Assembly: GCA_005503065.1 (NCBI GenBank)
Contig: SCOE01000001.1
Coordinates: 354,054-418,053 of the forward strand
DNA from: Comamonadaceae bacterium ALPHA2B
GTDB lineage: Bacteria > Pseudomonadota > Gammaproteobacteria > Burkholderiales > Burkholderiaceae_C
Reading direction: 5' to 3'
Length of the DNA: 64,000 nt
Shown here: piece by piece, positions 27,542-35,544 of the stretch
Layout of the letters: each line of letters opens with the position of its first letter
Numbering within the stretch: the first letter of the stretch is position 1
Notes under the pieces: generated by a model
What the model was told of the DNA's origin: nothing
The model's input: the letters and a program-made list of their open reading frames with translations, nothing else
The model's database searches: none
Position numbers and translations under genes: made by a program

Positions 27542-28137
27542 GCCTTCACCATCCATGCGGCCGTCAGCACCAGCACCGCCGCCATGCCGCGGTTGAACCA
27601 CAGCAGCCGCCGGCCCTGCGCCAGCCAGGCGCGCAGCAGCGCACCCACGGCAGCGTACGCGAGGTTGCTCGCGAAGGCGAACACCAGCATCACGGCGAGC
27701 AGCACCGCCACGCGCTGCACCGGCTCGGACTGGCCGGCGACCCAGCCCGCGACCAGCGTCAACGCCAGCAGCCAGGCCTTGATGTTGACGAACTGCAGGC
27801 CCACGCCCTGCCAGAAGCCCACCTGCATCCGCCCGGCGTCGGCCTGGCCGAGCTGGCCGCTTCGCGAGAGCTTGAACGCCAGCCACAGCAGGTAGGCGAT
27901 GCCCAGCACCTTGATCGCCACGCGCGCCGTGGGCGCGGCCGTGACGAGCGCGCCCACGCCGCCCGCACACAGCAGCAGCAGGGCGCTCCAGCCCACCGGC
28001 ACCGCCACCACGAAGCGCATGGCGCGCCCGAGGCCGCCATTGGCGGCCAATGCGGTGGACAGCGTGGTGTTGGGCCCCGGCGAAAAACTCATCGCGGTGG
28101 CCAGCACCAGCAGCGCGGTGAATTCTTGCCAGTTCAT
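27538..28137 (-). CDS. LysE/RhtB family exporter
   Basis: A 199-residue, six-helix protein with AMSFSPGPNTTLSTALAANG near residue 15 (family hallmark) and FVNIKAWLLALTLVAGW near 118. First gene of the LysE/EamA/aminotransferase operon, divergent from the MocR-type regulator; the shared 91-base gap carries the operator at 28165-28212. Probably exports an amino acid sensed by that regulator (inference). Confidence 0.88.
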   Translation of the reverse strand: MNWQEFTALLVLATAMSFSPGPNTTLSTALAANGGLGRAMRFVVAVPVGWSALLLLCAGGVGALVTAAPTARVAIKVLGIAYLLWLAFKLSRSGQLGQADAGRMQVGFWQGVGLQFVNIKAWLLALTLVAGWVAGQSEPVQRVAVLLAVMLVFAFASNLAYAAVGALLRAWLAQGRRLLWFNRGMAAVLVLTAAWMVKA

Positions 28138-28164
28138 GGACACAGACTCTAAACTCGCGACCAT

Positions 28165-28212
28165 TACAGTGCCAGTACAGATGATCGGACATACAGCCCC
28201 GTCTGTACTGGC
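28165..28212. promoter_or_regulatory. MocR-type operator: inverted repeat plus TACAG direct repeats
   Basis: GCCAGTACAGA (28171-28181) and TCTGTACTGGC (28202-28212) form a perfect 11-base inverted repeat 20 bases apart. TACAG also occurs at 28165 and 28192, so there are four TACAG/CTGTA elements. This lies between the exporter operon and its divergent regulator, as expected for GntR/MocR control of both. Confidence 0.78.
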
Positions 28213-28228
28213 CGGGGCACCGACACAC

Positions 28229-29662
28229 ATGCTGACCCGCACCTCCGCCCAGACCCTGACCGACCAACTCGCCGAGCGTTTCGCGGAGCGCATCCGCAAC
28301 CGGCTGATGGCGCCCGGAACGCGCCTGCCCTCGGTGCGCGAGTGTGCGCGCCAGCAGGGCGTGAGCCCGCACACGGTGGTGGCCGCCTACGACCAGTTGC
28401 TCGCGCAGGGCCTGGTCGAGGCCCGGCGCCAGCGCGGCTTCTATGTGCGAAATGATGCCGCAGCGCCCGCCGGACGGGCGCCGGTAGCTATCAAAAGCGT
28501 AGCAGATGCGACGCAGCCGGCGATCACCATGCTGGCGCGGGCGCCGGCCGACGCGAGCACGCTGATCCGCGGCATGTTCCACCGCCAGAGCGCCAAGCCG
28601 CAACCCGGCATGGGCGTGCTGCCGCCCGACTGGCTGGAGAGCACCTTCATGCCTACGGCCGTGCGCAAGGTCACCAGCGTGAAGGCGCTCCAGGAGTTTT
28701 CGCTGCAGTACGGCGACCCCGCGGGCGATGCCGGCCTGCGCGCGAGCCTCGCCAAGAAGCTGGCCGGCATCCAGCTGGAGGTGGCGCCCTCGCAGATCGT
28801 CACCACCGTGGGCGCCACGCACGCGCTCGACATCGTCAGCCGCACCCTGCTGCGTGCCGGCGACCCGGTGATGGTCGAGGAGCCCGGCTGGGCCGTGGAG
28901 TTCGCGCGGCTGGAGGCATTGGGCATGCGCGTGCTGCCGGTGCCGCGGCTGGCCGACGGCCCCGACCTGGCCGTGATGCAGCGCTATTGCGAGGCGCACC
29001 AGCCCAAGCTCTTCGTCAGCGTGAGCGTGCTGCACAACCCCACCGGCTACAGCCTCAGCCCGGCCGGCGCGCACCGCGTGCTCCAGCTGGCCAACCAGCA
29101 CGACTTCCACATCGTCGAGGACGACACCTACAGCCACCTCGCGCCCGAGCACGCGACGCGGCTGTCGACGCTCGACGGGCTGTCGCGCACCATCTACGTC
29201 AGCGGCTTCGCCAAGATCCTGGCGCCCAACTGGCGCATCGGCTTCCTCGCCGCGTCGCCGCCGCTGGTCGAGCGCCTGCTGGAGACCAAGCTGCTGGCCA
29301 CGCTGACCACGCCAGCGCTCTTCGAGCGGGCATTGGCCTGGTGCATCGACCAGGGGCAACTGCGCCGGCATGTCGAGCGCATCCGCGTGCGGCTCGACGG
29401 CGCGCGCAGCCGCGCGGTGAAGCTCGCGCTGGCGCACGGCTGCACGCCGGCCTCCGAGCCCGCGGGCCTGTTCGGCTGGATCGAGACCGGTGCCGACACC
29501 GACGCGCTCACGCAGCGCATGCTGGACGAGGGCTACCTCATCGCGCCGGGCTCGCTCTTCCATGCCCGCCGCCAGCCCACCACGCTGATGCGCATCAACT
29601 TCGCGACCACGCAGGACGCGGCCTTCTGGAAGGTGTTCTGCCGCGTGCGCGACGGGCTTTAG
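28229..29662 (+). CDS. MocR-subfamily GntR regulator with aminotransferase domain
   Basis: A 477-residue regulator. Residues 1-75 are a GntR winged helix (APGTRLPSVRECARQQGVSP, then HTVVAAYDQLLAQGLVEARR). A linker (about 77-92) encoded by a dispersed repeat follows, then an aminotransferase-like domain with HNPTGYSLSP near 267 and the PLP Lys in SGFAKILAPNWRIGF near 329. Full length for MocR proteins, which bind PLP adducts of their effector. I chose the ATG at 28229; an ATG at 28181 would lie inside the operator. Divergent from, and probably controlling, the LysE/EamA/aminotransferase operon. Confidence 0.9.
   Translation: MLTRTSAQTLTDQLAERFAERIRNRLMAPGTRLPSVRECARQQGVSPHTVVAAYDQLLAQGLVEARRQRGFYVRNDAAAPAGRAPVAIKSVADATQPAITMLARAPADASTLIRGMFHRQSAKPQPGMGVLPPDWLESTFMPTAVRKVTSVKALQEFSLQYGDPAGDAGLRASLAKKLAGIQLEVAPSQIVTTVGATHALDIVSRTLLRAGDPVMVEEPGWAVEFARLEALGMRVLPVPRLADGPDLAVMQRYCEAHQPKLFVSVSVLHNPTGYSLSPAGAHRVLQLANQHDFHIVEDDTYSHLAPEHATRLSTLDGLSRTIYVSGFAKILAPNWRIGFLAASPPLVERLLETKLLATLTTPALFERALAWCIDQGQLRRHVERIRVRLDGARSRAVKLALAHGCTPASEPAGLFGWIETGADTDALTQRMLDEGYLIAPGSLFHARRQPTTLMRINFATTQDAAFWKVFCRVRDGL
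28459..28504 (+). repeat. dispersed two-hairpin repeat, copy F, inside the MocR coding region
   Basis: GCAGCGCCCG-CCGGA-CGGGCGC (hairpin 28463-28481) followed by GGTAGCTATCAAAAGCGTAGCA closely matches the intergenic copies. It is translated in frame as about 16 residues, the region of AAAPAGRAPVAIKSVA, forming the interdomain linker. Confidence 0.8.
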
Positions 29663-29787
29663 GGCCTGTTGACGCTATGCAAGGGGATCGCGTTGCTTCG
29701 CCAAGGGGCTGGATGCAAGGCGCCTGCGCGCAGCAAGGCCGAGGCCTTGTGAGCTTCGCGACCCCTTGCATAGCGTCAACAGGCCCT
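29661..29787. repeat. 127-base element with long terminal inverted repeats
   Basis: Left arm 29661-29692 begins AGGGCCTGTTGACGCTATGC; right arm 29757-29787 is its complement, ending GCATAGCGTCAACAGGCCCT. The outer 26 bases pair perfectly and the pairing continues past one bulged base. The interior has ATGCAAGGCGCCTGCGCGC. No ORF. The left end overlaps the MocR stop codon. It resembles a MITE or large REP-type hairpin and could end the MocR transcript. Confidence 0.8.
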
Positions 29788-29837
29788 AGCCGCGCGATAC
29801 TGGCCGCTTGGCACCGCCGATCCTGACGGAGGCTTCG

Positions 29838-30677
29838 TTGGCCAGGCTGGACCCCCTGAACACCTCGCGCTACTGGCACGCTCCTGGCGTGCCGGGCATG
29901 GACCTGCTGCACGCGGACTTCACCACGCACGAGTACGCGCCGCATGCGCATCCCTCCTTCGTGGTCGCGGTGACCAAGGCGGGCGGTGCGGAGTTCAGGA
30001 GCCGCGGCCGCCCGGGTGTGGCCGAGCCGCAGGCGCTGCTCGTCTTCAACCCGTCGGAACCCCACTCCGGGCGCATGGGCGGCAGTGCGCGCTGGCGGTA
30101 CCGCGCCTTCTATCTGGCAGAGCCCGGCATTCGGCATCTGATGGCGGCGCTGGGGCTGGACGAGGCCCGGCAATTCGAATCGAACGCCCTCGGCGATCGG
30201 GCCCTGATCGACGCCTTCCTGGCGCTGCATCGCGCCTTCGATGCCAACCCCGGGCCGGATGACCCACTGGGACGCGACGAACGCTTCGTGCACACCTTCG
30301 GCACGCTGTTCCAGCAGCACGCCAGCCAGGGGCGGCGCGTGCCGGCCGCGCCCGCCGGCGCCGCCGTGCTCGCGCCGGTGCTGGAACTGCTGAACGATGC
30401 CTTTGCCCAGCGGCTGAGCCTCGAGCAGATGGCGGCCGTGGGCGGCCTGACGTCCTTCCAGCTCATCGGTGCCTTCAAGCGCGCGACCGGCCTCACACCC
30501 CACGCCTACCTGACGCAGTTGCGGCTGCGGGCCGCCATCCGCCACCTCGGCGCCGGGCAGCCACTGATCGACGCCGCCGTGGCGAGCGGCTTCTACGACC
30601 AGAGCGCGCTCACCCGGCATTTCAAGCGCACCTTCGGGATGACGCCGCTGCAATACGTGCGCGCCCGGGCCGGCTGA
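29838..30677 (+). CDS. AraC-family transcriptional regulator
   Basis: Residues 1-150 are a cupin-like sensing domain (HEYAPHAHPSFVVAVTKAGG, then VFNPSEPHSG), of the AraC_binding type. The C-terminal third has the two AraC helix-turn-helix motifs (LSLEQMAAVGGLTSFQLIGA, then VASGFYDQSALTRHFKRTFG) and ends with TPLQYVRAR. I prefer the TTG at 29838, since GGAGG lies 5 bases before it, giving 279 residues; a TTG at 29808 would give 289. It precedes the EamA/AlaX/deacetylase genes on the same strand and is their likely regulator. Confidence 0.85.
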   Translation: MARLDPLNTSRYWHAPGVPGMDLLHADFTTHEYAPHAHPSFVVAVTKAGGAEFRSRGRPGVAEPQALLVFNPSEPHSGRMGGSARWRYRAFYLAEPGIRHLMAALGLDEARQFESNALGDRALIDAFLALHRAFDANPGPDDPLGRDERFVHTFGTLFQQHASQGRRVPAAPAGAAVLAPVLELLNDAFAQRLSLEQMAAVGGLTSFQLIGAFKRATGLTPHAYLTQLRLRAAIRHLGAGQPLIDAAVASGFYDQSALTRHFKRTFGMTPLQYVRARAG

Positions 30678-30810
30678 GGCCCGCGCAGCGGCAGCACGCT
30701 GCAATTTCCGCCAATACAGCGCACCGCCGGCGGCCTACCGTGCGGCCCAGGCGTCGGCCTCTTCCTTGCGCGGTCCGCAGACCGCCCGGGGCCGGCGCCA
30801 GGCCACGCGC

Positions 30811-31722
30811 ATGACCCCCACCCTCGCACGACCCGCCGCCTCGACCGGCAGCCTGTTCTCCTTCCTGGCCCTGGTGCTCGGCGCCGCAGCGCTCGCGCTG
30901 GGCGGCGTCTTCCTGCGGCACAGCGAACTGCCGCCCACGGCCAGCGCGGTGTACCGGGTGGCGCTGGCGATCCCGGTGTTCTTCCTGCTCGACCGGCTGT
31001 CGGCCCGGCACGAGGCCCGGCACGAACCAGCCGGCGCGACAGGTGCGCCGGCCATGCCGGTCCGGCTCGTGCTGGTGGGCTTCATCTTCTCGGGCAACCT
31101 CGCGCTGTACCACTGGTCGATGACGCTGACCACGCTGGCCAATGCCAACCTGCTGGCCAACTTGGCGCCGATCTTCGTGGTGCTCGGCGCCAGGCTCTTC
31201 CTCGGCAAGCGCTTCAAGCCCGGCTTCCTGTTCGGCATGCTGTGCGCATTGGCCGGCGCCTTCGTGCTGATCGGCCACCGGCTCGACTTCGGCTCGAGGC
31301 ACATGGCCGGCAACCTGCTGGGCTTGCTCTCGGCGGTGTTCTATGGGGCCTACCTGCTGGCCGTGAGCCTCGTGCGCGCGCAGCACCGGACGATGACCGT
31401 GATGGCCTGGAGCAGTGTCGGCACGCTGATCGTGCTGCTGCCGCTGACCCTCGCGCGCGGCGAATCGCTGGTGCCGCACACGCCGCACGGCGTGCTGATG
31501 CTGGTGGCGCTGGCCCTGGTGTCGCACGTCGGCGGCCAGGGCCTGATCGCCTATGCGCTGGCCCGGCTGCCGGCCGCGCTGTCCTCGATCACCCTGCTGG
31601 TGCAGCCCGTCATTGCCGCCGTGCTGGGCGGCTGGCTGTTCCACGAATACCTCAGCCCCGTCGAATTCGCGGGGGCCGTGGTCATCCTGGCCGGCATCGT
31701 GATCGCCCGGCGTTTTTCATGA
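30811..31722 (+). CDS. EamA family permease (DMT superfamily)
   Basis: A 303-residue protein with ten predicted helices in two EamA repeats (SGNLALYHWSMTLTTLANAN near residue 90; LARLPAALSSITLLVQPVIA near 250). ATG at 30811; an earlier in-frame start adds an Arg-rich stretch. It lies 31 bases before an AlaX-type gene, probably one operon. The substrate is unknown; an amino acid or derivative fits the neighbours. Confidence 0.87.
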   Translation: MTPTLARPAASTGSLFSFLALVLGAAALALGGVFLRHSELPPTASAVYRVALAIPVFFLLDRLSARHEARHEPAGATGAPAMPVRLVLVGFIFSGNLALYHWSMTLTTLANANLLANLAPIFVVLGARLFLGKRFKPGFLFGMLCALAGAFVLIGHRLDFGSRHMAGNLLGLLSAVFYGAYLLAVSLVRAQHRTMTVMAWSSVGTLIVLLPLTLARGESLVPHTPHGVLMLVALALVSHVGGQGLIAYALARLPAALSSITLLVQPVIAAVLGGWLFHEYLSPVEFAGAVVILAGIVIARRFS

Positions 31723-31753
31723 GCGGGCCGCGCGGCCCCCACGAGGAAAAAAG

Positions 31754-32482
31754 ATGTCTCCCTACCTGTGCCACATCGAACCGGACTGCCTGCGCTTCGA
31801 GGCCCGCGTGGTCGCTCGGCGGCCCGACGCCGTGCTGCTCGACCGGTCGTTCTTCTACCCGGGCGGGGGCGGCCAGTTGGCAGACCGCGGCACGCTCGCC
31901 TGGGAAGGCGGCGGCACCGTGAGGATCGACCGGATCGAGATGCAGGGCGCCAACGCCTGGCATTGCTTCGACGCCGCCGACGCCGGCCGTGTGCCTGGCG
32001 ATCGGGTCGTCGCGAACGTGGACCCAGGCTTCCGCTTCCTGATGAGCCAGCTTCACACGGGCCTGCACCTGCTCAACGCGCTGGTGTACCAGCGCTTCGA
32101 GGGTTCGCTGGTGACCGGCGTGCAGATGGCCGCCGACGGCACGGCACGCATCGACTTCGACCTGCCCGCGGCGGACAACAACGCACTGCGCGCGCTCGAA
32201 CCGGCGCTCAACGGCCTGATCGCGGACGGCCGGCCGGTGAAGGCGCTGTGCCTCGACGCCGCCGCGCTCGCGCGCGAGCCCGGCGTGCTGCGCAGCCGTT
32301 CGGTCGCGCCGCCGAGCCAGGCCGACGGCACCACGCGGATCATCGAGATCGAGGGCCTCGACCGGCAGGCCTGCGGCGGCACCCACCTGTCGAACACCTC
32401 GCAATCGGCGCCGCTGCGCATCCTGAAGATCGAGAACAAGGGGCAGCACAACCGGCGGATCCGGATCGGCCTCGTCGGCTAG
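31754..32482 (+). CDS. AlaX-type alanyl-tRNA editing protein
   Basis: A 242-residue stand-alone editing domain of the AlaRS/ThrRS second additional domain family. Both zinc motifs are visible: HTGLH (His 101 and 105) and CGGTH near residues 206-210, plus FYPGGGGQLADRG near 34. These proteins hydrolyse Ser or Gly wrongly attached to tRNA-Ala. GAGGAAAAAAG precedes the ATG. Its position between a permease and an ArgE-like deacylase suggests a link to an unusual amino acid that could be mischarged, which is inference. Confidence 0.9.
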   Translation: MSPYLCHIEPDCLRFEARVVARRPDAVLLDRSFFYPGGGGQLADRGTLAWEGGGTVRIDRIEMQGANAWHCFDAADAGRVPGDRVVANVDPGFRFLMSQLHTGLHLLNALVYQRFEGSLVTGVQMAADGTARIDFDLPAADNNALRALEPALNGLIADGRPVKALCLDAAALAREPGVLRSRSVAPPSQADGTTRIIEIEGLDRQACGGTHLSNTSQSAPLRILKIENKGQHNRRIRIGLVG

Positions 32483-32509
32483 ACAGGCGGCACCCTGCGG
32501 GCGCACCGC

Positions 32510-33757
32510 ATGACCACCACCGAGATCCTGCGGCGCCTCGTGGGCTTCGACACCACCTCGCACCGCTCCAACCTCGGCCTGATCCACTGGATCGCCGATT
32601 TCCTCGCCGGCCACGGGGTGGAGGCGCAGCTCCTCCCCGGCGGCGACGGCAACAAGGCCAACCTGCTCGCCCGCATCGGCCCCGATGCGGCGGGCGGCAT
32701 GGTGCTCTCGGGCCACAGCGATGTCGTGCCCGTGGACGGCCAGGCCTGGCGCTCCGACCCTTTCGTGCTGGCCGAGCGCCACGGCCGACTGCACGGACGG
32801 GGCGCGGTGGACATGAAGGGCTTCATCGCCGCCTGCCTGTCGGCGGTGCCCGCGTGGCAGCGGCAGCCCTTGCGCCGGCCGATCCACCTGGCGATCTCCT
32901 ACGACGAGGAGGTCGGCTGCCTCGGCGTGCCCAGGCTGGTGGAGCGGCTGGTGGGGCAGGCGCCCGCGCTGGCCATCATCGGCGAGCCGACGCAGATGCG
33001 GATCGGCGTGCGGCACCGCGGCTTCTTCGGCCACCGTGCCCTCTTCACCGGGCTGGCTGCGCACTCCAGCGATCCGTCGCTGGGCGCCTGCGCCGTCGAG
33101 CCCGCGGCGCACCTGGTCACCCGTCTGGCCGGCCTGCGGCGCCGCTTCGCCCGCGAGGGCGGCCAGGCCACCCTCAACATCGGCCGCATCGACGGCGGCA
33201 CCGCGATCAACATCGTGCCGGGCCGTTGCGAAGTGCTGTGGGAATGCCGCCCGCCGGACGAAGCCACCGCGCGGCTCGTGCGTGACGCCGTCCACAAAGT
33301 GCTGGCCGGCCTGCCGCCCGGCGTCACGGTCGAAACGGAGCAGGTGGCCGCCGTGCCGCCGCTGTCGGCCTGCGGCAGCGATGCGGCCGTGGCGGTCGTC
33401 TGCGGGCTGGGCGCGCTCCGGCCCGAGGCCGACCTGCCTTTCGGCACCGAGGCCGGCTTCTTCCAGCGCGCGGGCATCCCGGCGGTGGTGTGCGGCCCTG
33501 GCGCGATCGCCCAGGCGCACCAGCCCGACGAGTGGATCGCGGCGGCGCAGTTGGAGGCGGCCGACCGCTTCATGCAGGCGGCCGGCGGATGGGCGCTGTC
33601 CGAAGCGTCGGCTGCAATCCCTGCGGTTCGCGGGCGACGACCCGCCAGCGCGCTCAGTGGCCCGCCGCCAGCAGGCCCAGGTTGTAGTGCACCCAGCCCC
33701 AGTAGTGGTCCAGCGTCTGGCCCTGGCGCTGTGCCTCGGCCCATCGCTCGCGGGTGA
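32510..33757 (+). CDS. argE: acetylornithine deacetylase-like M20 peptidase
   Basis: A 415-residue M20A metallohydrolase. SGHSDVVPVDGQ near residue 67, GRGAVDMKGF near 97, the catalytic EE in SYDEEVGCLGV near 130, and GEPTQMRIGVRHRG near 160 match ArgE/DapE-type N-acyl-amino-acid deacylases; the order and the RGAVDMKGF form favour ArgE, but a broader N-acyl specificity is possible. The last 38 or so residues are a Pro/Gly/Ser-rich tail without family resemblance, because the frame runs 104 bases into the opposing diguanylate cyclase gene. Third gene after EamA and AlaX, spacing 27 bases. Confidence 0.84.
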   Translation: MTTTEILRRLVGFDTTSHRSNLGLIHWIADFLAGHGVEAQLLPGGDGNKANLLARIGPDAAGGMVLSGHSDVVPVDGQAWRSDPFVLAERHGRLHGRGAVDMKGFIAACLSAVPAWQRQPLRRPIHLAISYDEEVGCLGVPRLVERLVGQAPALAIIGEPTQMRIGVRHRGFFGHRALFTGLAAHSSDPSLGACAVEPAAHLVTRLAGLRRRFAREGGQATLNIGRIDGGTAINIVPGRCEVLWECRPPDEATARLVRDAVHKVLAGLPPGVTVETEQVAAVPPLSACGSDAAVAVVCGLGALRPEADLPFGTEAGFFQRAGIPAVVCGPGAIAQAHQPDEWIAAAQLEAADRFMQAAGGWALSEASAAIPAVRGRRPASALSGPPPAGPGCSAPSPSSGPASGPGAVPRPIARG

Positions 33758-35189
33758 AGACCGGGTGCTGCGCACCATGGCGGGCCGCCAGTGCGACGGG
33801 TTCGAGCCCGAAGTCCGCTGCCAGGTGCGCGTCGACCTCGGCAGGGGATGCGGCGTCGACGGTGTCCGGCCGAACGGGCGCGAAGGCATTGCCGACCCGG
33901 TCGCGTCCTGCGGCCTTGGCACCGAGCAAGGCCATGTCGGCGCGGCGCAGCGTGTCCGTGGGCGCCTCCGAGGCTTCGCGGGCCGCGACGCCCAGGCTGG
34001 CCGTCACGACGAGCGCGTCGCGGTCGAGCGCCAGCGGCTGTGCGCTCACCGCCCGCCGCAGGGCGTCGGCACGGGCCAGCACATCGGCCTCGTCGGCACC
34101 GCACAGCAGCACCGCGAACTCGTCACCGCCCAGGCGGGCCAGCAGTTCCCGCGGTCCCAGCGCCGCGGCCAGCCGGTTCGCCAGCTCGGTCATCACCGCG
34201 TCGCCGGCATCGTGGCCGAAGCGGTCGTTGATGGCCTTGAAGTGGTCGACGTCGATGAGCGCGATCGCCGTCACATCCTTCCGGTACACCAGGGCCTGTT
34301 CGAGGGCGCGGCGGTTGGGCAGGGCCGTGAGCGGGTCGCTCAGGGCCATGCGTCGCAACTGCACGTTCAGGCCTGCCAGCTCGGCGTGCGCCTTCGCCAG
34401 GGCCTGCTCGCGGTCGGCCAGCTCGGTCACGTCGGTCCACATCGATGCGATCCCGCCGTGCAGGGGGTGCTCCTCGATGCGGTAGCTGCGGCCACTGCTG
34501 CCGCGCAGCGTGACGGGGGCAGGCAGCGGACCCGTCTGCCCGCTCTCGCACAGCGCACGGAAGGCCTCGGAGGGCTGGAACATCGCCGTGTAGCGGCGCC
34601 AATACTCACCCTGGACGTGGCGCTCCCGGATGTCGGGCACCTCCCGCAGCACGGGCAGGAAATGCGCCGAGAAGAAGCGGGAATTGGCGTAGCGCAGCCG
34701 TCCCTGTGCGTCGTGCAGGATGACGCCGAGGTTGGTCACCGTCAGCAGCTCCAGCAGCACGCTTGCGTCGGTGCCCTCGGTGCCGCTGTGGGTGACGTCG
34801 GTCCACAGCTTGATCCGTCCCCCGGGCATGGGGAACATGCGCAACTCCAGCCAGCGGCCGCTGTCGGCGCGCTGGTAGCGCAGCGGCCCTTGTTCCTCGC
34901 GGTGGCGCCACACCGCATTGGCCAGGGCGGCCTCGAGTTCCGCAGCCGTGGCCCCCGGATGCTGGCGCTCGAGAAAGGGGCGCAGCGTGTCGGCCACGGG
35001 CAGGCCGACCCGCACGTGATCACGCATTTCCGGAAAGAACTCCAGGTAGCGCGTGTTCCAGGCGCTGACGCGGTCCTCGGCGTCGTAGCAGCACACGGCC
35101 GAAGCGCCGAAGGCCAGCAGCAGGCCGCCGGCCGCCTGCATCCAGCGGGTGTCTTCACCGTGAAGCGGAGGGGGAGGGGGCGCGGACAC
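33654..35189 (-). CDS. diguanylate cyclase with PAS-type sensor domains
   Basis: About 511 residues from a GTG at 35189; other GTG starts at 35204 and an ATG further in are possible. Two PAS-like regions: FGASAVCCYDAEDRVSAWNT near residue 19 and GVILHDAQGRLRYANSRF near 150. The GGDEF domain begins DPLTALPNRRALEQAL near 285, with IDVDHFKAINDRFGHDAGD and an intact LGGDEFAVLL near 355; no inhibitory RxxD site is obvious before it. It should make cyclic di-GMP. No membrane segment. The C-terminus ends WVHYNLGLLAAGH and overlaps the ArgE-like gene antisense. Confidence 0.88.
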   Translation of the reverse strand: MSAPPPPPLHGEDTRWMQAAGGLLLAFGASAVCCYDAEDRVSAWNTRYLEFFPEMRDHVRVGLPVADTLRPFLERQHPGATAAELEAALANAVWRHREEQGPLRYQRADSGRWLELRMFPMPGGRIKLWTDVTHSGTEGTDASVLLELLTVTNLGVILHDAQGRLRYANSRFFSAHFLPVLREVPDIRERHVQGEYWRRYTAMFQPSEAFRALCESGQTGPLPAPVTLRGSSGRSYRIEEHPLHGGIASMWTDVTELADREQALAKAHAELAGLNVQLRRMALSDPLTALPNRRALEQALVYRKDVTAIALIDVDHFKAINDRFGHDAGDAVMTELANRLAAALGPRELLARLGGDEFAVLLCGADEADVLARADALRRAVSAQPLALDRDALVVTASLGVAAREASEAPTDTLRRADMALLGAKAAGRDRVGNAFAPVRPDTVDAASPAEVDAHLAADFGLEPVALAARHGAQHPVFTRERWAEAQRQGQTLDHYWGWVHYNLGLLAAGH

Positions 35190-35544
35190 TTCTTTCCAGG
35201 ACACAGACGATGGCCGGCGCTGGCGGTGAAGGCGTGCGCGGGCTGTCGAAGGGGCCACAGTATGCCTGCGCGGCCCGCGCCCACGCCGCATCGCCGTGCC
35301 GCAGCGTCGGCATTGTTACAATCGCCGCCCCGGCACATGGCCCGCCGGCGTCCCGATTGCGCGACGCAGGCCGGCCCCAGGTCTGCCGGCCCTTGCTGAC
35401 AGCGCGGCGCCGGGCGGCGACCTCTGGCACATCGGGCCGCCCTGTCTTGCCACTCCATCTCAACTCCGCCGGCGCGCCGACCCCAAGGCCGTGCCTGCCG
35501 CATCCGTTTCGCGCGTGCGGCCGCCGGCCTTTCAGGGAGGAGCC
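35190..35544. promoter_or_regulatory. divergent promoter region and long GC-rich leader of the BCCT gene
   Basis: A 355-base gap. TACAAT at 35316-35321 (within CATTGTTACAATCGCCG) is a plausible -10 element, which would leave a leader of more than 200 bases before the BCCT start. The leader is GC-rich and may fold, for example CCGGCACATGGCCCGCCGG near 35331. I recognise no riboswitch. AGGGAGGAG at 35534-35542 is a strong ribosome binding site. Confidence 0.5.

Noticed and set aside
29661..29787. An insertion sequence
   Set aside because: Inverted arms are present but the 127 bases hold no transposase.
32510..33757. An arginine biosynthesis operon
   Set aside because: The ArgE-like gene stands alone with EamA and AlaX genes; no other arg genes are here.
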